Below are positions 18,798-27,426 of a stretch of 64,000 nucleotides of DNA, piece by piece. Source of the stretch: Nostoc punctiforme NIES-2108 (GTDB lineage: Bacteria > Cyanobacteriota > Cyanobacteriia > Cyanobacteriales > Nostocaceae); assembly GCA_003326195.1 (NCBI GenBank), contig LXQE01000029.1:460639-524638 (forward strand), in the 5' to 3' direction. The notes below the pieces were generated by a model. It had not been told where the DNA came from. It worked only from the letters and a program-made list of their open reading frames with translations, and searched no databases. How positions within the stretch are numbered: the first letter of the stretch is position 1; every line of letters starts with the position of its first letter. Both the position numbers and the translations under genes were made by a program.

Positions 18798-18941
18798 TTA
18801 CCAGGAACACCACCCCATAATAACGCTGAGATTCAAAGATTGACATCCAGAAGAACTCTCTTTACTTCTAATTTGAATAAAGCCTGCATCTAATAAGAGT
18901 TTTTCAGCTTCTGTTGCAGTAATACGTGGCAGTTTAGGCAA
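18798..18941 (-). pseudogene. Truncated HicA-like toxin gene
   Basis: A minus-strand frame starting TTG at 18941 behind a strong GGAGGTGAAAG ribosome-binding site. It encodes LPKLPRITATEAEKLLLDAG and then FIQIRSKE, which is the typical N-terminus of a HicA mRNA-interferase (dsRBD-like fold). The frame then loses family character and stops after 47 codons, without the catalytic His segment (usually GSHxxY). It reads as the 5' end of a broken hicA; no hicB partner is adjacent. It overlaps the upstream extension of the nuclease-like gene. Confidence 0.65.
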
Positions 18942-18965
18942 CTTTCACCTCCAAGGTTATTGTGA

Positions 18966-19229
18966 ATATTTCCTTGTTATGAAGCGCCTGTTTTTCTGAA
19001 TTTGACAAGGTTTCTATATAAATATTGTCCAGGAGCAGCAGAAGTACTGTTACATGATTGTGATACTACAGGTGGTTCTTCTGGTGGACCAATCATCGGT
19101 TTAGTTGGAGGTGAACCACATATTATGGCTCTGAATAATGCTGAAATTACGGACGCTGCTACAAATCGAGGGATAATTAACCTGGCAGTAAAAATTGATT
19201 TTTTGGATCGTTTGTTTGCTAAAAATTAA
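18966..19229 (+). pseudogene. C-terminal relic of a trypsin-like serine protease
   Basis: Only the last part of a trypsin/V8-type peptidase: the frame opens at 18966 after a stop and includes LLHDCDTTGGSSGGPIIGL, the catalytic-serine loop (GGSSGGP), followed by a final strand and helix (INLAVKIDFLDRL). The domains with the catalytic His and Asp are missing, and only a TTG at 19002 could start translation. It is therefore a gene fragment, next to the hicA fragment. Confidence 0.7.
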
Positions 19230-19267
19230 TTTTTAGTGAATTTGTGGGTTATGACTGCGCCTAACCC

Positions 19268-19301
19268 AGATCCCCGACTTCTCGCCAGAAGTCGGGGATC
19301 T
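19268..19301. repeat. Dispersed hairpin repeat AGATCCCCGACTTCT
   Basis: A perfect 15-bp inverted repeat (AGATCCCCGACTTCT / AGAAGTCGGGGATCT) with loop CGCC. This is an interspersed hairpin seen widely in cyanobacterial intergenic DNA; here it lies between the protease relic and the DUF6887-like gene. Confidence 0.8.
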
Positions 19302-19359
19302 ATCTTGATAAGCCTCGTTTGCCAAAGGAGGAGGCGATCGCTGATAAAATTTGGAGAGC

Positions 19360-19572
19360 TTAAGCTTGCTTTCGTAGTCTTTCTAAATTCTGTTGATGTA
19401 ACTCTGGGAAGTTTTCTAAATCATCTATTGACTGCGGTGCAGGATAGATTATAGCGTCTTCAGAGGTGAATCTATCTAAATAAGTTTCAAAGGCTTGATC
19501 ATCTTCTCTATGCTCAAGGATATATTGACGCAATTGGGCACGGGGCATTGTCATAAAATCTGGTTTACTCAT
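19360..19572 (-). CDS. DUF6887-like small protein
   Basis: A 70-aa acidic protein from the ATG at 19572 (MSKPDFMTMPRAQLRQYIL). It matches the pattern of the cyanobacterial DUF6887 family: a PDF.TM.R.ELR.YIL helix, a HREDDQAFETYLDR segment, then a Pro/Asp-rich tail. Its start overlaps the stop of the preceding DUF6888-like gene by four bases (ATGA), so the two are co-translated. The pair recurs in Nostocales genomes and has a toxin-antitoxin-like layout, but no biochemical function is known to me. Confidence 0.75.
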   Translation of the reverse strand: MSKPDFMTMPRAQLRQYILEHREDDQAFETYLDRFTSEDAIIYPAPQSIDDLENFPELHQQNLERLRKQA

Positions 19573-19742
19573 ACATATCTCCACTTCCCGTCTAGGTAAA
19601 TTATAATTTCATTTTCTTCACCGGCGAGTATTACAACATTTTTTGTTCGTTCATAGATTCGCACTAAAAACACAGGTAAATACATTTTAGTAGCCCAAAA
19701 ACTTAAGATAAACAACGTTTTCAATTGTTCTACAGTAGGCAT
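19569..19742 (-). CDS. DUF6888-like small protein
   Basis: A 57-aa protein from the ATG at 19742 (MPTVEQLKTLFILSFWATKMY). The pattern PTxEQ..TL..LS.W.TK.Y.P..L.RI resembles the DUF6888 family; it continues with a strand ILAGEENEIIIYLDGKWRYV, which looks like a small beta-hairpin ending. An in-frame ATG at 19805 would add 21 residues of no family character. It is the upstream gene of a two-gene operon with the DUF6887-like gene (4-bp overlap). Confidence 0.75.
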   Translation of the reverse strand: MPTVEQLKTLFILSFWATKMYLPVFLVRIYERTKNVVILAGEENEIIIYLDGKWRYV

Positions 19743-20164
19743 ATTTAAATTATTGCTACAACAAATTTTTACTCTAGTAGAGTACGGCGTAAATAAACCA
19801 CCCATTCCAAACTAATGAAACGCTTACGCTGTATTAATTTTGAATTTTGAATTCCGCCTTGCGGTACTAGTGTGATTGGAGTAATTTAGTATCTTTCAAT
19901 CGGAACATACTGGGTAATTATTATACCTAATTAGCGATTCTATTACATAGATAAATCAGCCGCATTTGCTAGAGTGTCAGGCGATCGCTCATAAAACATC
20001 TAAAATCGAAATTAACTAGCTTTGATATAGTTATGGCAATTACTCGCTCTATGTTTGGGGCAGTTCGTTTAAAAAACCCAATCTCTAACTAGTGCGATCG
20101 CTCACTGTATTTGCGACAGCAGCACGATAAAATTCTAAAACCATAATCGTACTAAAAGGTCTAA
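19743..20164. other. Intergenic region upstream of pdhB
   Basis: About 420 bases between the divergent DUF6888-like gene and pdhB. It holds two HIP1-type sites (near 19981 and 20095) and should contain both promoters. No RNA or gene recognised. Confidence 0.5.
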
Positions 20165-21148
20165 ATGGCAGAAACACTATTCTTCAACGCCTTACGGGAA
20201 GCCATTGATGAAGAAATGGCGCGTGATTCCAGCGTATTCGTTCTCGGTGAAGATGTTGGACACTACGGCGGTTCCTATAAAGTTACCAAAGACCTGTACC
20301 AAAAATATGGCGACCTCCGCATTCTAGACACCCCCATCGCTGAAAATAGCTTTACTGGGATGGCTGTGGGAGCCGCAATGACTGGGTTACGTCCGATCAT
20401 TGAAGGCATGAACATGGGCTTTTTACTGCTCGCCTTCAACCAAATATCCAACAACGCTGGGATGCTCCGCTATACTTCTGGCGGTAACTTTAAAATTCCG
20501 ATGGTAATTCGCGGCCCTGGAGGTGTAGGACGGCAGCTAGGCGCAGAACATTCCCAGCGTCTAGAAACCTACTTTCAAGCTGTGCCAGGGTTGAAGATTG
20601 TTGCTTGCTCCACACCAAGAAATGCTAAAGGACTGCTGAAATCCGCTATCCGCGATGATAATCCAGTATTGTTCTTTGAACACGTTTTGCTTTACAACTT
20701 GAAAGAAGATTTACCAGAAGAAGAATATTTACTACCACTAGATAAAGCAGAAATTGTGCGTGAGGGGAAAGATGTCACAATTATCACTTATTCCCGAATG
20801 CGGCATCATGTGCTACAAGCGGTAAAAACTCTTGAAAAACAAGGATACGATCCAGAAGTTATCGATTTAATATCCCTCAAACCATTAGATTTTGATACCA
20901 TTGGTGCATCAATACGTAAAACCCATAAAGTCATTGTTGTGGAAGAATCGATGCGCACTGCGGGTATTGGAGCAGAAGTCATCGCCTCAATAAACGATCG
21001 CTTATTCGATGAATTGGATGCGCCAGTACTCCGCCTTTCTTCCCAAGATATTCCCACACCTTACAACGGCAATCTGGAACGACTAACAATCATCCAACCA
21101 GAGCAAATCGTAGAAGCTGTGGAAAAAATGGTGGCGTTACGAGTTTAA
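20165..21148 (+). CDS. pdhB: Pyruvate dehydrogenase E1 component, beta subunit
   Basis: E1-beta of the pyruvate dehydrogenase complex, which with E1-alpha uses thiamine diphosphate to decarboxylate pyruvate and charge the lipoyl E2. The 327-aa length is typical of the alpha2-beta2 type. The N-terminal domain has the ThDP-contacting [17 protein letters not shown] and the cofactor-activating Glu region; the transketolase C domain has the IVVEES segment. The E1-alpha gene is elsewhere, as is usual in cyanobacteria. secD and secF follow in the same direction after an inverted heptad repeat. Confidence 0.96.
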   Translation: MAETLFFNALREAIDEEMARDSSVFVLGEDVGHYGGSYKVTKDLYQKYGDLRILDTPIAENSFTGMAVGAAMTGLRPIIEGMNMGFLLLAFNQISNNAGMLRYTSGGNFKIPMVIRGPGGVGRQLGAEHSQRLETYFQAVPGLKIVACSTPRNAKGLLKSAIRDDNPVLFFEHVLLYNLKEDLPEEEYLLPLDKAEIVREGKDVTIITYSRMRHHVLQAVKTLEKQGYDPEVIDLISLKPLDFDTIGASIRKTHKVIVVEESMRTAGIGAEVIASINDRLFDELDAPVLRLSSQDIPTPYNGNLERLTIIQPEQIVEAVEKMVALRV

Positions 21149-21268
21149 AAGTTAGGAGTTAAAAGTTAGGAGTGAGGAGTTAAGAATTCAATATTGAATT
21201 TACAACTCCTAACTTCTAACTCTCAACTACTAACTCCTAACTCTCAACTCCTAACTCATAACTCCTCA
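21149..21268. repeat. Inverted GTTAGGA heptad cassette between pdhB and secD
   Basis: About 120 bases: GTTAGGAGTTAAAAGTTAGG on the left, a central GAATTCAATATTGAATT palindrome, then AACTCCTAAC-type heptads on the right. The arms are complementary, so the transcript could form a long hairpin that attenuates or protects mRNA between pdhB and secD. Confidence 0.85.
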
Positions 21269-21309
21269 AAAGAGCGCTATTATAGCGTTTGTCAGTTGCG
21301 AGTTATGGT

Positions 21310-22722
21310 ATGCAAAGACAGCGATCGCTATTAGTTTTGATTTTAGTCCTGATAATCGCCGCTATTACGGTGATTGCCACAATTCCGATACCCCTTGGAC
21401 TGGACTTGCGTGGAGGTTCACAGCTCACAATTCAGGTGAAACCATCAGCGGATATTCCCAAAATCACCGAACGAGAATTGGAAGGTGTGAAGAAAGTTGT
21501 CGAAGGCCGGATTAATGGTCTGGGTGTTTCTGAGCCAGTAATCCAAACAGTCGGCGCAGATAAAATACTGGTGCAACTACCAGGAGTCAACGATCCAGAG
21601 CAAGCTGAACGGGTGCTAGGGGGTACAGCACAGTTAGAATTTCGTACCCAAAAGGCGAATACAGAAACTCAACTGCTTGCTTTTCAAGCATCAAGAGCCG
21701 AATTGAAATTTAAGCAAGAAGAATTAAGAAAGAGTACCGACAAAGCAGCAATTGTCAAGAATCAAGAAGACTTACAAAAAAATAATCAAGCGATCGCAGA
21801 ATTGTTTGAAAGCACTGATCCACCGCTAATTGGCAAATACCTCAAGGATGCCTATGGTGAACCCACTCAAGGTAACAACTGGAATGTTGCTATTCGCTTC
21901 GACCAAAAGGGTGGTGAACTGTTTGCCAATTTGACGAAAAATCTCGCCGGTACTGGGCGTAGTATTGGTGTTTTTCTGGACAATGAACTGATTAGCGCTC
22001 CCACCGTAGGTATAGAATTTGCCGCTACTGGCATTACTGGTGGTTCTGCCGTGATTACAGGACGTTTTACCGCCCAGCAAGCCAATGACTTAGGCGTGCA
22101 GTTACGCGGTGGCGCATTACCCGTACCAGTAGAAATCGCAGAAAGGCGGACAGTCGGAGCAACCTTGGGTAAAGATAGCATTCAAAGTAGTATTTATGCT
22201 GGAGTCGGTGGTTTGACTTTAGTATTAATATTCATGGTGGTTTACTATCGACTACCAGGATTGATTGCGGATGTATCACTAGTGATCTACTCCCTCTTAA
22301 CTTGGGCAACCTTTGCTTTGTTGGGCGTTACCCTAACTTTGCCAGGAATTGCTGGTTTTATTCTCAGTATTGGGATGGCAGTTGATGCCAATGTGCTAAT
22401 TTTTGAACGGACGCGGGAAGAATTGCGGGCGGGTAAATCTTTGTATCGTTCCGTGGAATCTGGTTTTTACCGAGCATTTTCTAGTATTTTGGATAGCAAC
22501 GTCACTACATGGATTGCTTGCGCTGCCCTGTTTTGGTTGGGGTCTGGTTTAGTCAAAGGCTTTGCTCTAACCTTAGCTTTGGGGGTAGCTGTGAGTATGT
22601 TTACCGCAATTACCTGTAGTCGGACATTGCTATTTTTGGCAATTTCAATTCACTCCTTGCGCAAGACAGAACTTTTCTGTCCAAACCTGCCAGCATCAAA
22701 TAAGGCAGAGGTGAGTCAATGA
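21310..22722 (+). CDS. secD: Protein translocase subunit SecD
   Basis: SecD of the Sec export machinery; with SecF it uses the proton gradient to complete translocation across the plasma and thylakoid membranes. From the ATG at 21310 ([12 protein letters not shown]) it has 470 residues; a TTG at 21289 would add seven. It has a first helix, D1-type motif [14 protein letters not shown], a periplasmic domain with a charged coiled insert (about residues 125-165), and five further helices with the family motif [15 protein letters not shown]. It overlaps secF by four bases, so the two are coupled. Confidence 0.96.
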   Translation: MQRQRSLLVLILVLIIAAITVIATIPIPLGLDLRGGSQLTIQVKPSADIPKITERELEGVKKVVEGRINGLGVSEPVIQTVGADKILVQLPGVNDPEQAERVLGGTAQLEFRTQKANTETQLLAFQASRAELKFKQEELRKSTDKAAIVKNQEDLQKNNQAIAELFESTDPPLIGKYLKDAYGEPTQGNNWNVAIRFDQKGGELFANLTKNLAGTGRSIGVFLDNELISAPTVGIEFAATGITGGSAVITGRFTAQQANDLGVQLRGGALPVPVEIAERRTVGATLGKDSIQSSIYAGVGGLTLVLIFMVVYYRLPGLIADVSLVIYSLLTWATFALLGVTLTLPGIAGFILSIGMAVDANVLIFERTREELRAGKSLYRSVESGFYRAFSSILDSNVTTWIACAALFWLGSGLVKGFALTLALGVAVSMFTAITCSRTLLFLAISIHSLRKTELFCPNLPASNKAEVSQ

Positions 22723-23708
22723 AACTAAGTATTAATAAATCGCGATCGCTTTGGTGGAGTATTTCTGCTGCTATCATCATCGCTGGTATCATCTCAATGG
22801 TGATTTCTTGGCAACAACCGAATATTCGTTCCCCCCTACGCCCCGGTTTAGATTTTATCGGTGGTACGCGGTTGCAGTTTGTCCGAGATTGCACCAAACC
22901 CGGTAACTGCGACAAACCAATTGATATCAACGCTGTCCGAGAAGTAGCAAAAGCACAGGGACTAGGTGATAGCAGTATCCAACTTGTCTCAGAAAATGGT
23001 GTAGAAAATGGTGTACTAATTCGGTCAAAAGATTTGGGTGTCGATCAGCGTACCAAATTACAAAACGCTTTGAGCGAAGAAATTGGCGTTTTTGACCCAC
23101 AAAAGAACCAGATTGACTCTGTTGGCCCCACCTTGGGAAAAGAACTGTTTACATCTGGGATGTTAGCTCTGATAGTTTCCTTCATCGGTATTACTATCTA
23201 CATGAGTTTCCGCTTCCAGTTAGATTATGCTGTGTTTGCGATCGTTGCCCTATTCCACGATATCTTGATTACAGTAGGGTCTTTTTCATTTTTGGGTTTG
23301 GTAGCAGGCATCGAAGTAGATAGCCTTTTTATCGTCGCCTTACTTACGATCACAGGTTTTTCAGTCAACGACACAGTGGTAATTTACGATCGCATTCGGG
23401 AAACCCTTAAAATCCATCCCGAACAGCCGATTGCCGAAATTGTAGATGATGCGGTTAACCAAACATTGACAAGATCGATCAACACTACCTTAACCGTATT
23501 ACTGACATTATCTGCAATCTTTCTATTTGGCGGGGAAACACTGAAATACTTTTCCCTGGCTTTGATTATTGGCTTCACAATGGGAGCTTATTCGAGTATT
23601 TTCATCGCCAGTACTCTTCTAACTTGGTGGCGACAGCGTAAAGGGGAATCCCAGGTGTTAGACAACGCTGATTCGATTGATACATCTCCCAGTTCCCAGG
23701 ATAGTTAA
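22719..23708 (+). CDS. secF: Protein translocase subunit SecF
   Basis: SecF, partner of SecD. The product has 329 residues. It has a first helix, the motif [12 protein letters not shown], a small periplasmic domain with two cysteines (CTKPGNC), and five helices with the SecF motif [16 protein letters not shown]. The ATG lies inside the secD stop (ATGA). The small membrane gene at 23781 follows closely. Confidence 0.96.
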   Translation: MKLSINKSRSLWWSISAAIIIAGIISMVISWQQPNIRSPLRPGLDFIGGTRLQFVRDCTKPGNCDKPIDINAVREVAKAQGLGDSSIQLVSENGVENGVLIRSKDLGVDQRTKLQNALSEEIGVFDPQKNQIDSVGPTLGKELFTSGMLALIVSFIGITIYMSFRFQLDYAVFAIVALFHDILITVGSFSFLGLVAGIEVDSLFIVALLTITGFSVNDTVVIYDRIRETLKIHPEQPIAEIVDDAVNQTLTRSINTTLTVLLTLSAIFLFGGETLKYFSLALIIGFTMGAYSSIFIASTLLTWWRQRKGESQVLDNADSIDTSPSSQDS

Positions 23709-23780
23709 ACTTGTGTATATTTCACAATTGGGTGAAAGCATTTTGAATTGCTCACCCACGCCTTGCACTCTTATTCCCCT

Positions 23781-24194
23781 ATGGATCAACCGGAAGAACC
23801 ATTAAATTCTGTCCCAGACTTGGAGAAATCTGACCCATCGTTTGCTCAACAAGTACAAAGGCTACATCAGCTAACAGTATATGGCAGGTGGCTGTTTGTG
23901 GGCTGTTTATGGCTGACCATTGCGCCTGTCTCCTTGTGGGGTCTACGTGGAGAAATTTCTCTGTGGCAACAATATTTTACCTGGGTGGCAGTGAGATTTG
24001 GATTATTTTACCATCCGCTGTCTACCTTCGGTCTAGCCTTTTGTCTGGGGATGACTGCCGCTGTTTTAGTTTGGCAAAGTCGGAATATTCTACTCGGACT
24101 ACCACAGCAGGAAAAACAACGTTTAGAAAAACAAGTTTATCGGATACGTCAACAGGGAGCAACTCATCCTCTATGGAAGTGGGTTTGTCATTAA
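23781..24194 (+). CDS. Hypothetical two-helix membrane protein
   Basis: A 137-aa protein from the ATG at 23781 (MDQPEEPLNSVPDLEKS); an upstream TTG at 23748 is less likely. The N-terminal 30 residues are acidic and polar; helices lie at about residues 37-57 and 81-102; a basic coiled tail follows (QQEKQRLEKQVYRIRQQG). It lies 72 bp after secF and may be co-transcribed with pdhB-secD-secF. No family was recognised with certainty; the topology is clear. Confidence 0.75.
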   Translation: MDQPEEPLNSVPDLEKSDPSFAQQVQRLHQLTVYGRWLFVGCLWLTIAPVSLWGLRGEISLWQQYFTWVAVRFGLFYHPLSTFGLAFCLGMTAAVLVWQSRNILLGLPQQEKQRLEKQVYRIRQQGATHPLWKWVCH

Positions 24195-24290
24195 ATTTTC
24201 TTTCTCTACACGTACAGCAATTTATAGCAAAATATGACTTAACTCAAAGTTTAAATTGATGGGTAAGCAAGTTCGTAGTGAGTTAGCGCG

Positions 24291-24374
24291 GTCTTCTCCC
24301 AAGGGGAGACGCCAAGGGCGATAGCGTAGCGTTAGCGAACCTGTGAGCGTCTGGGGGTTTCCCCCATGAGCGAC
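24291..24374. repeat. Palindromic mosaic repeat
   Basis: Nested inverted repeats: CTTCTCCCAAGGGGAGA, GCGATAGCGTAGCGTTAGCG and GGGGGTTTCCCCC. It shares words with the repeat at 15966-16024 and belongs to dispersed Nostocales repeat families. Confidence 0.65.
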
Positions 24375-24489
24375 TAACTTTCCCGTTGGGTAAGGACTTT
24401 AGTCCTTAATTTTCTCAGCACTAAAGTGCTTACTACAAACTTTTCATTACTAGCTTAGACATTGTACGAGACATCTGCTGAAAAAGAAT

Positions 24490-24518
24490 GTAGAGACTTA
24501 GCAGTGCTAAGTCTCTAC
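24490..24518. repeat. REP-like hairpin GTAGAGACTTAGC
   Basis: A perfect 13-bp inverted repeat (GTAGAGACTTAGC / GCTAAGTCTCTAC) with loop AGT. GTAGAGACG-type hairpins are frequent in cyanobacterial intergenic regions. It lies about 35 bp upstream of the GNAT gene. Confidence 0.75.
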
Positions 24519-24553
24519 AAGATTTCTGGATCATGCATATTTAATTTCACCAA

Positions 24554-25063
24554 ATGTCTGCTCAAAGATACTGCCAAAAGTGGATGCCATACATGAACGA
24601 TCTTCAGATTAAATTTAGCGATCGCAAGTCTGAAATTGACCTTTACCAACTCCAAGAACTGTTAAACGTTTCCGCTTTCTGGGCAAAGGGACGCAGTATT
24701 GAGGATTTAGGTATAGCTATTGCCAATAGTGAGCCAGTGATTTCTGTTTGCGATCGCGATCGACTTATTGGCTTTGCAAGAGCAACATCTGATGGCATCT
24801 ATCGCGCCACAATTTGGGATGTTGTGATTCATCCAGAGTATCAACATAGTGGGTTGGGAAGCAATTTAGTCGAAACTGTTTTGAGACATCCCCACATGAA
24901 GTGGGTTGAGCGTATTTACCTGATGACTACTCACCAGCAGGGTTTCTACGAAAAGATTGGTTTTCAAACCAACAGCACTACTACTATGGTGCTACACAAT
25001 CAAGCTAACCATGCTTTCATTTCTGCTACAGAAGTTCAGTTTCAGGAATCACTAGGGGGATAG
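24554..25063 (+). CDS. GNAT-family N-acetyltransferase
   Basis: A 169-aa acetyltransferase of the GNAT fold; ATGs at 24584 or 24593 (MNDLQIKF) are also possible starts. The acetyl-CoA motif A is in VVIHPEYQHSGLGSNLVE, preceded by the strand FARATSDGIYRATIWD; the C-terminal motif B segment has GFYEKIGFQ. It resembles the second GNAT in this window (40493-41044) through the shared ARATSD..ATIWDVV.HP..Q..GLG block, but diverges at the C-terminus, ending in a longer tail. The substrate is unknown. The 3' end overlaps the convergent kinase gene by 38 bases. Confidence 0.88.
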   Translation: MSAQRYCQKWMPYMNDLQIKFSDRKSEIDLYQLQELLNVSAFWAKGRSIEDLGIAIANSEPVISVCDRDRLIGFARATSDGIYRATIWDVVIHPEYQHSGLGSNLVETVLRHPHMKWVERIYLMTTHQQGFYEKIGFQTNSTTTMVLHNQANHAFISATEVQFQESLGG

Positions 25064-25976
25064 AAATTTGTAGTCTGGTAAGCTGTTGAAGTGGTTCCTT
25101 CACAATGGTCAAAGGCAATATTTCTAACTTTCCTCCTATAACTTCCACCAGAGTCTGATTGATTAATAGCCTCATTCCTGGAGAAAGAACAGCGTTTTTT
25201 TGGTCAATCTGAGTCAACCGATCTTCAAATTTGAGCAAATCAATCGGCTCGCTTTGGGGTACAGCATGGGTTGGTAAATCTAGCCAAATGTTTACAAAAT
25301 TGTTTGTAGGTAGGGTGCTACTGGAAATACAAATGCTGCCTTCCTCCATCTGAGTAATGGCAGTGTCTATTAAACTTATCAATACTTGGCGGAGCCAGAG
25401 GTAATCTGTCAAAACATAAATTTCTGGTTCGGTGGGTAATAATTGCAAGGGAAAATTGCGATTTGCCGCCAGCATATAAGTTAAGCCATGAACCTCATCT
25501 AAAATTTCGGCTAAGGGTCTGGGCTGAATATCTAATTTATTGGTGCCGTGTTCAGCTCTTGCAACGTTGAGAATTTCATCCATGAGCTTCAGCAACTTCA
25601 GCGTTCGCTCGTGAGCTTGGGCAATAAATTCTCGCTCTTCAGCTGGATTTTCACACAAATCTGACAAAATTAACTGATGTAAGCCAATCAAACCATTAAA
25701 AGGCGATCGCAATTCATGGGTAGTCCGCGCCAAAAAACCAGCTTTAAACTGGCTCATTTCCCTTGCCATCAGGTATGCCAGCTGTGTTTGCTGTAGCTGT
25801 TGTGATATTAGTGACATATCCTGTTGAGCTAATGGCGCTACTGGGGATGAGCTAGATGAAACATTTGGCGATGCCTGCTTTGGGCGTAGCCATCGCCCAA
25901 ATATCTGACGGAAAACTATACCTAGTGCTATTCCTGCTCCTAGATATATCCAGTTGCTCCAATTCATATCTGGCAA
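25026..25976 (-). CDS. Histidine kinase-like protein with degenerate ATPase domain
   Basis: A 316-aa protein with an N-terminal helix (about residues 8-24), a Ser/Pro-rich linker and a HisKA domain. The His is residue 87 in FLARTTHELRSPFNGLIG, a good H box. The ATP-binding half is poorly kept: the N-box position reads SLIDTAI (no Asn), no DxGxG G1 box is found, and the G2 region is SPGMRLLINQTLVEVIGGKLEI, without GxGLGL. It may be a kinase-like scaffold or phosphotransfer protein. No response regulator lies nearby. It overlaps the 3' end of the GNAT gene. Confidence 0.82.
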   Translation of the reverse strand: MPDMNWSNWIYLGAGIALGIVFRQIFGRWLRPKQASPNVSSSSSPVAPLAQQDMSLISQQLQQTQLAYLMAREMSQFKAGFLARTTHELRSPFNGLIGLHQLILSDLCENPAEEREFIAQAHERTLKLLKLMDEILNVARAEHGTNKLDIQPRPLAEILDEVHGLTYMLAANRNFPLQLLPTEPEIYVLTDYLWLRQVLISLIDTAITQMEEGSICISSSTLPTNNFVNIWLDLPTHAVPQSEPIDLLKFEDRLTQIDQKNAVLSPGMRLLINQTLVEVIGGKLEILPLTIVKEPLQQLTRLQISIPLVIPETELL

Positions 25977-26064
25977 TTATTAATTTGCTAATTAAGTACA
26001 ACAGCGCAAACTAAAGTTTCAGATTTCTCTGTTGTTAAGACCACGAAAACAACATTATAGCTAC

Positions 26065-26673
26065 CTATACTTGGTTATCACTCGAAATCTCTAACTCGAT
26101 CGCACCTTGTCGCAAAATTTGCCAATTTATCCCTGTCCATTTCGCAACGGTGGAAGGTACACCCATCCCTTGTATTTCACCCTGGTATTCTGTCGTTGCT
26201 AAAGTCAAAATCTGGGGAAACTGAGTCTCAATTTCTGTCATTGTTTGCAAAGGTGGCTGACCAGAAAAATTGGCGCTAGTGGTGGCAAGAGGGCCTGTTT
26301 GCGCCAAAATAGTTTGAGCGATCGCACTGTTTGGTACTCGAATCCCAATTGTTGTGGGATCGATGGGATTCATAACTTTTGGTAAGCGATCGCTCGCTGG
26401 CAAAACTAATGTCAGTCCTCCTGGCCAATATTTATCTGCTAATTTTTGCCAAACTTTATATTCATTCTCACTACCCTTGACATACGGCCACAAATCTTCA
26501 GCACTAGCTGCCATCAAAATCAAAGGTTTATCTTGACTGCGTTGCTTTGCCGCAAAAATTAATGCTGCTTTTTCTGGTGCTACTGCAAGTGCAGGAACAG
26601 TATCGGTGGGAAAGCTCACCAACAAGCCATCGCGTGCACCAGCTATCAGGTCTGTGAGGGAAACTTGCGTCAT
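26065..26673 (-). CDS. tsaC: Threonylcarbamoyl-AMP synthase (TsaC/Sua5/YrdC)
   Basis: A 202-aa YrdC-domain protein that makes threonylcarbamoyl-AMP from Thr, bicarbonate and ATP for the t6A37 modification of tRNAs reading ANN codons. Typical motifs: SFPTDTVPALAVAP near the N-terminus (the usual PTDTVYGL), KQRSQDKPLILM (the KxRxxxxPL motif) and TTSANFSGQPP. There is no C-terminal Sua5 domain, so it is the short TsaC form. Its pathway partner tsaD is in this window at 43335-44384 but not linked. Confidence 0.93.
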   Translation of the reverse strand: MTQVSLTDLIAGARDGLLVSFPTDTVPALAVAPEKAALIFAAKQRSQDKPLILMAASAEDLWPYVKGSENEYKVWQKLADKYWPGGLTLVLPASDRLPKVMNPIDPTTIGIRVPNSAIAQTILAQTGPLATTSANFSGQPPLQTMTEIETQFPQILTLATTEYQGEIQGMGVPSTVAKWTGINWQILRQGAIELEISSDNQV

Positions 26674-26789
26674 CTTACTAAGTAAGTCGGCGAGAATAAT
26701 TCAATATATATAAAGAAATATAACTTTTAAATAACTTCCTAAAAAATTATCTATCTTGTGGGGTGAGCATCCTTGCCCACCGTGAATAT

Positions 26790-26813
26790 GGGACGGGTGT
26801 CCTCACCCGTCCC
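26790..26813. repeat. Hairpin GGGACGGGTG-TCCT-CACCCGTCCC
   Basis: A perfect 10-bp stem with a four-base loop, embedded in GGGTGAGCATCC-type sequence; resembles a dispersed intergenic repeat. Confidence 0.65.
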
Positions 26814-27103
26814 AATAGCACAGCAATTCAGTTACTCGCTTAAATGTTGTGAGAGATGCGATCGTGGGGTAATCCCAAATTACCCTTAAATCTTAGATGC
26901 AACTCTGATACACAGATGCTCTCCCCCATGAAAAAATCCTTACTTTAACATCTATCAAAAGTTAGAAATAATTTAAAGCGCTTAAAATTGATATCTACTG
27001 AAGTTATTAATAATAATTTTCTATTAATCTTCGCTTGCTAAATTGTATATGTTGTCATTATATTTAAGTCTATAGGCGAGAATAAACCAAATTACGAAAA
27101 TTG

Positions 27104-27151
27104 CTTGTATTAAGCTTTGAAGCGCTTAAGCGCTTCAAAGCTTAATACAAG
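27104..27151. repeat. Perfect 48-bp palindrome
   Basis: CTTGTATTAAGCTTTGAAGC followed by GCTT, then the exact reverse complement, with no spacer. It is followed by GTTTTTAA. No gene reads into it from the left on the plus strand, so a simple terminator does not explain it well. Confidence 0.9.
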
Positions 27152-27426
27152 TTTTTAATTATTTATGCTCACCTACTTAAGCGTTAAGAAGTACTAAAAA
27201 CCTTACAATCATTCGTAAGAATTTAAATTTAGCCGGAATTGAGGGATGAAGCTATACTTCTCCCTGGAGTGCGATCGCTTCGCTTATTGATAATTTTTTC
27301 AATACTTGTGTGTGTTGTTTGACTCGATATTGAACGTTTAATTCTGCTAAACAGAGTCTGTTTTAGCAGTCACTGAATTTTATTGGCAATAATGCGTAGT
27401 TTGGAAAAATTAGGGAGTGTATAAAC

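Larger units (their letters stand above)
24195..24553. other. Intergenic repeat-rich region
   Basis: About 360 bases, almost all repetitive: a palindromic mosaic at 24291-24374, small hairpins around GGACTTTAGTCC and AGCACTAAAGTGCT (about 24390-24440), and a perfect hairpin at 24490-24518. No gene. Confidence 0.6.
26674..27426. other. Intergenic region at the left edge of the glycan island, 750 bp
   Basis: No gene was recognised. It holds a hairpin repeat (26790-26813), a HIP1-type site near 27272, and a perfect 48-bp palindrome (27104-27151). It marks the change from ordinary to strongly AT-rich DNA and should contain the promoter of the island's first gene. Confidence 0.55.
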
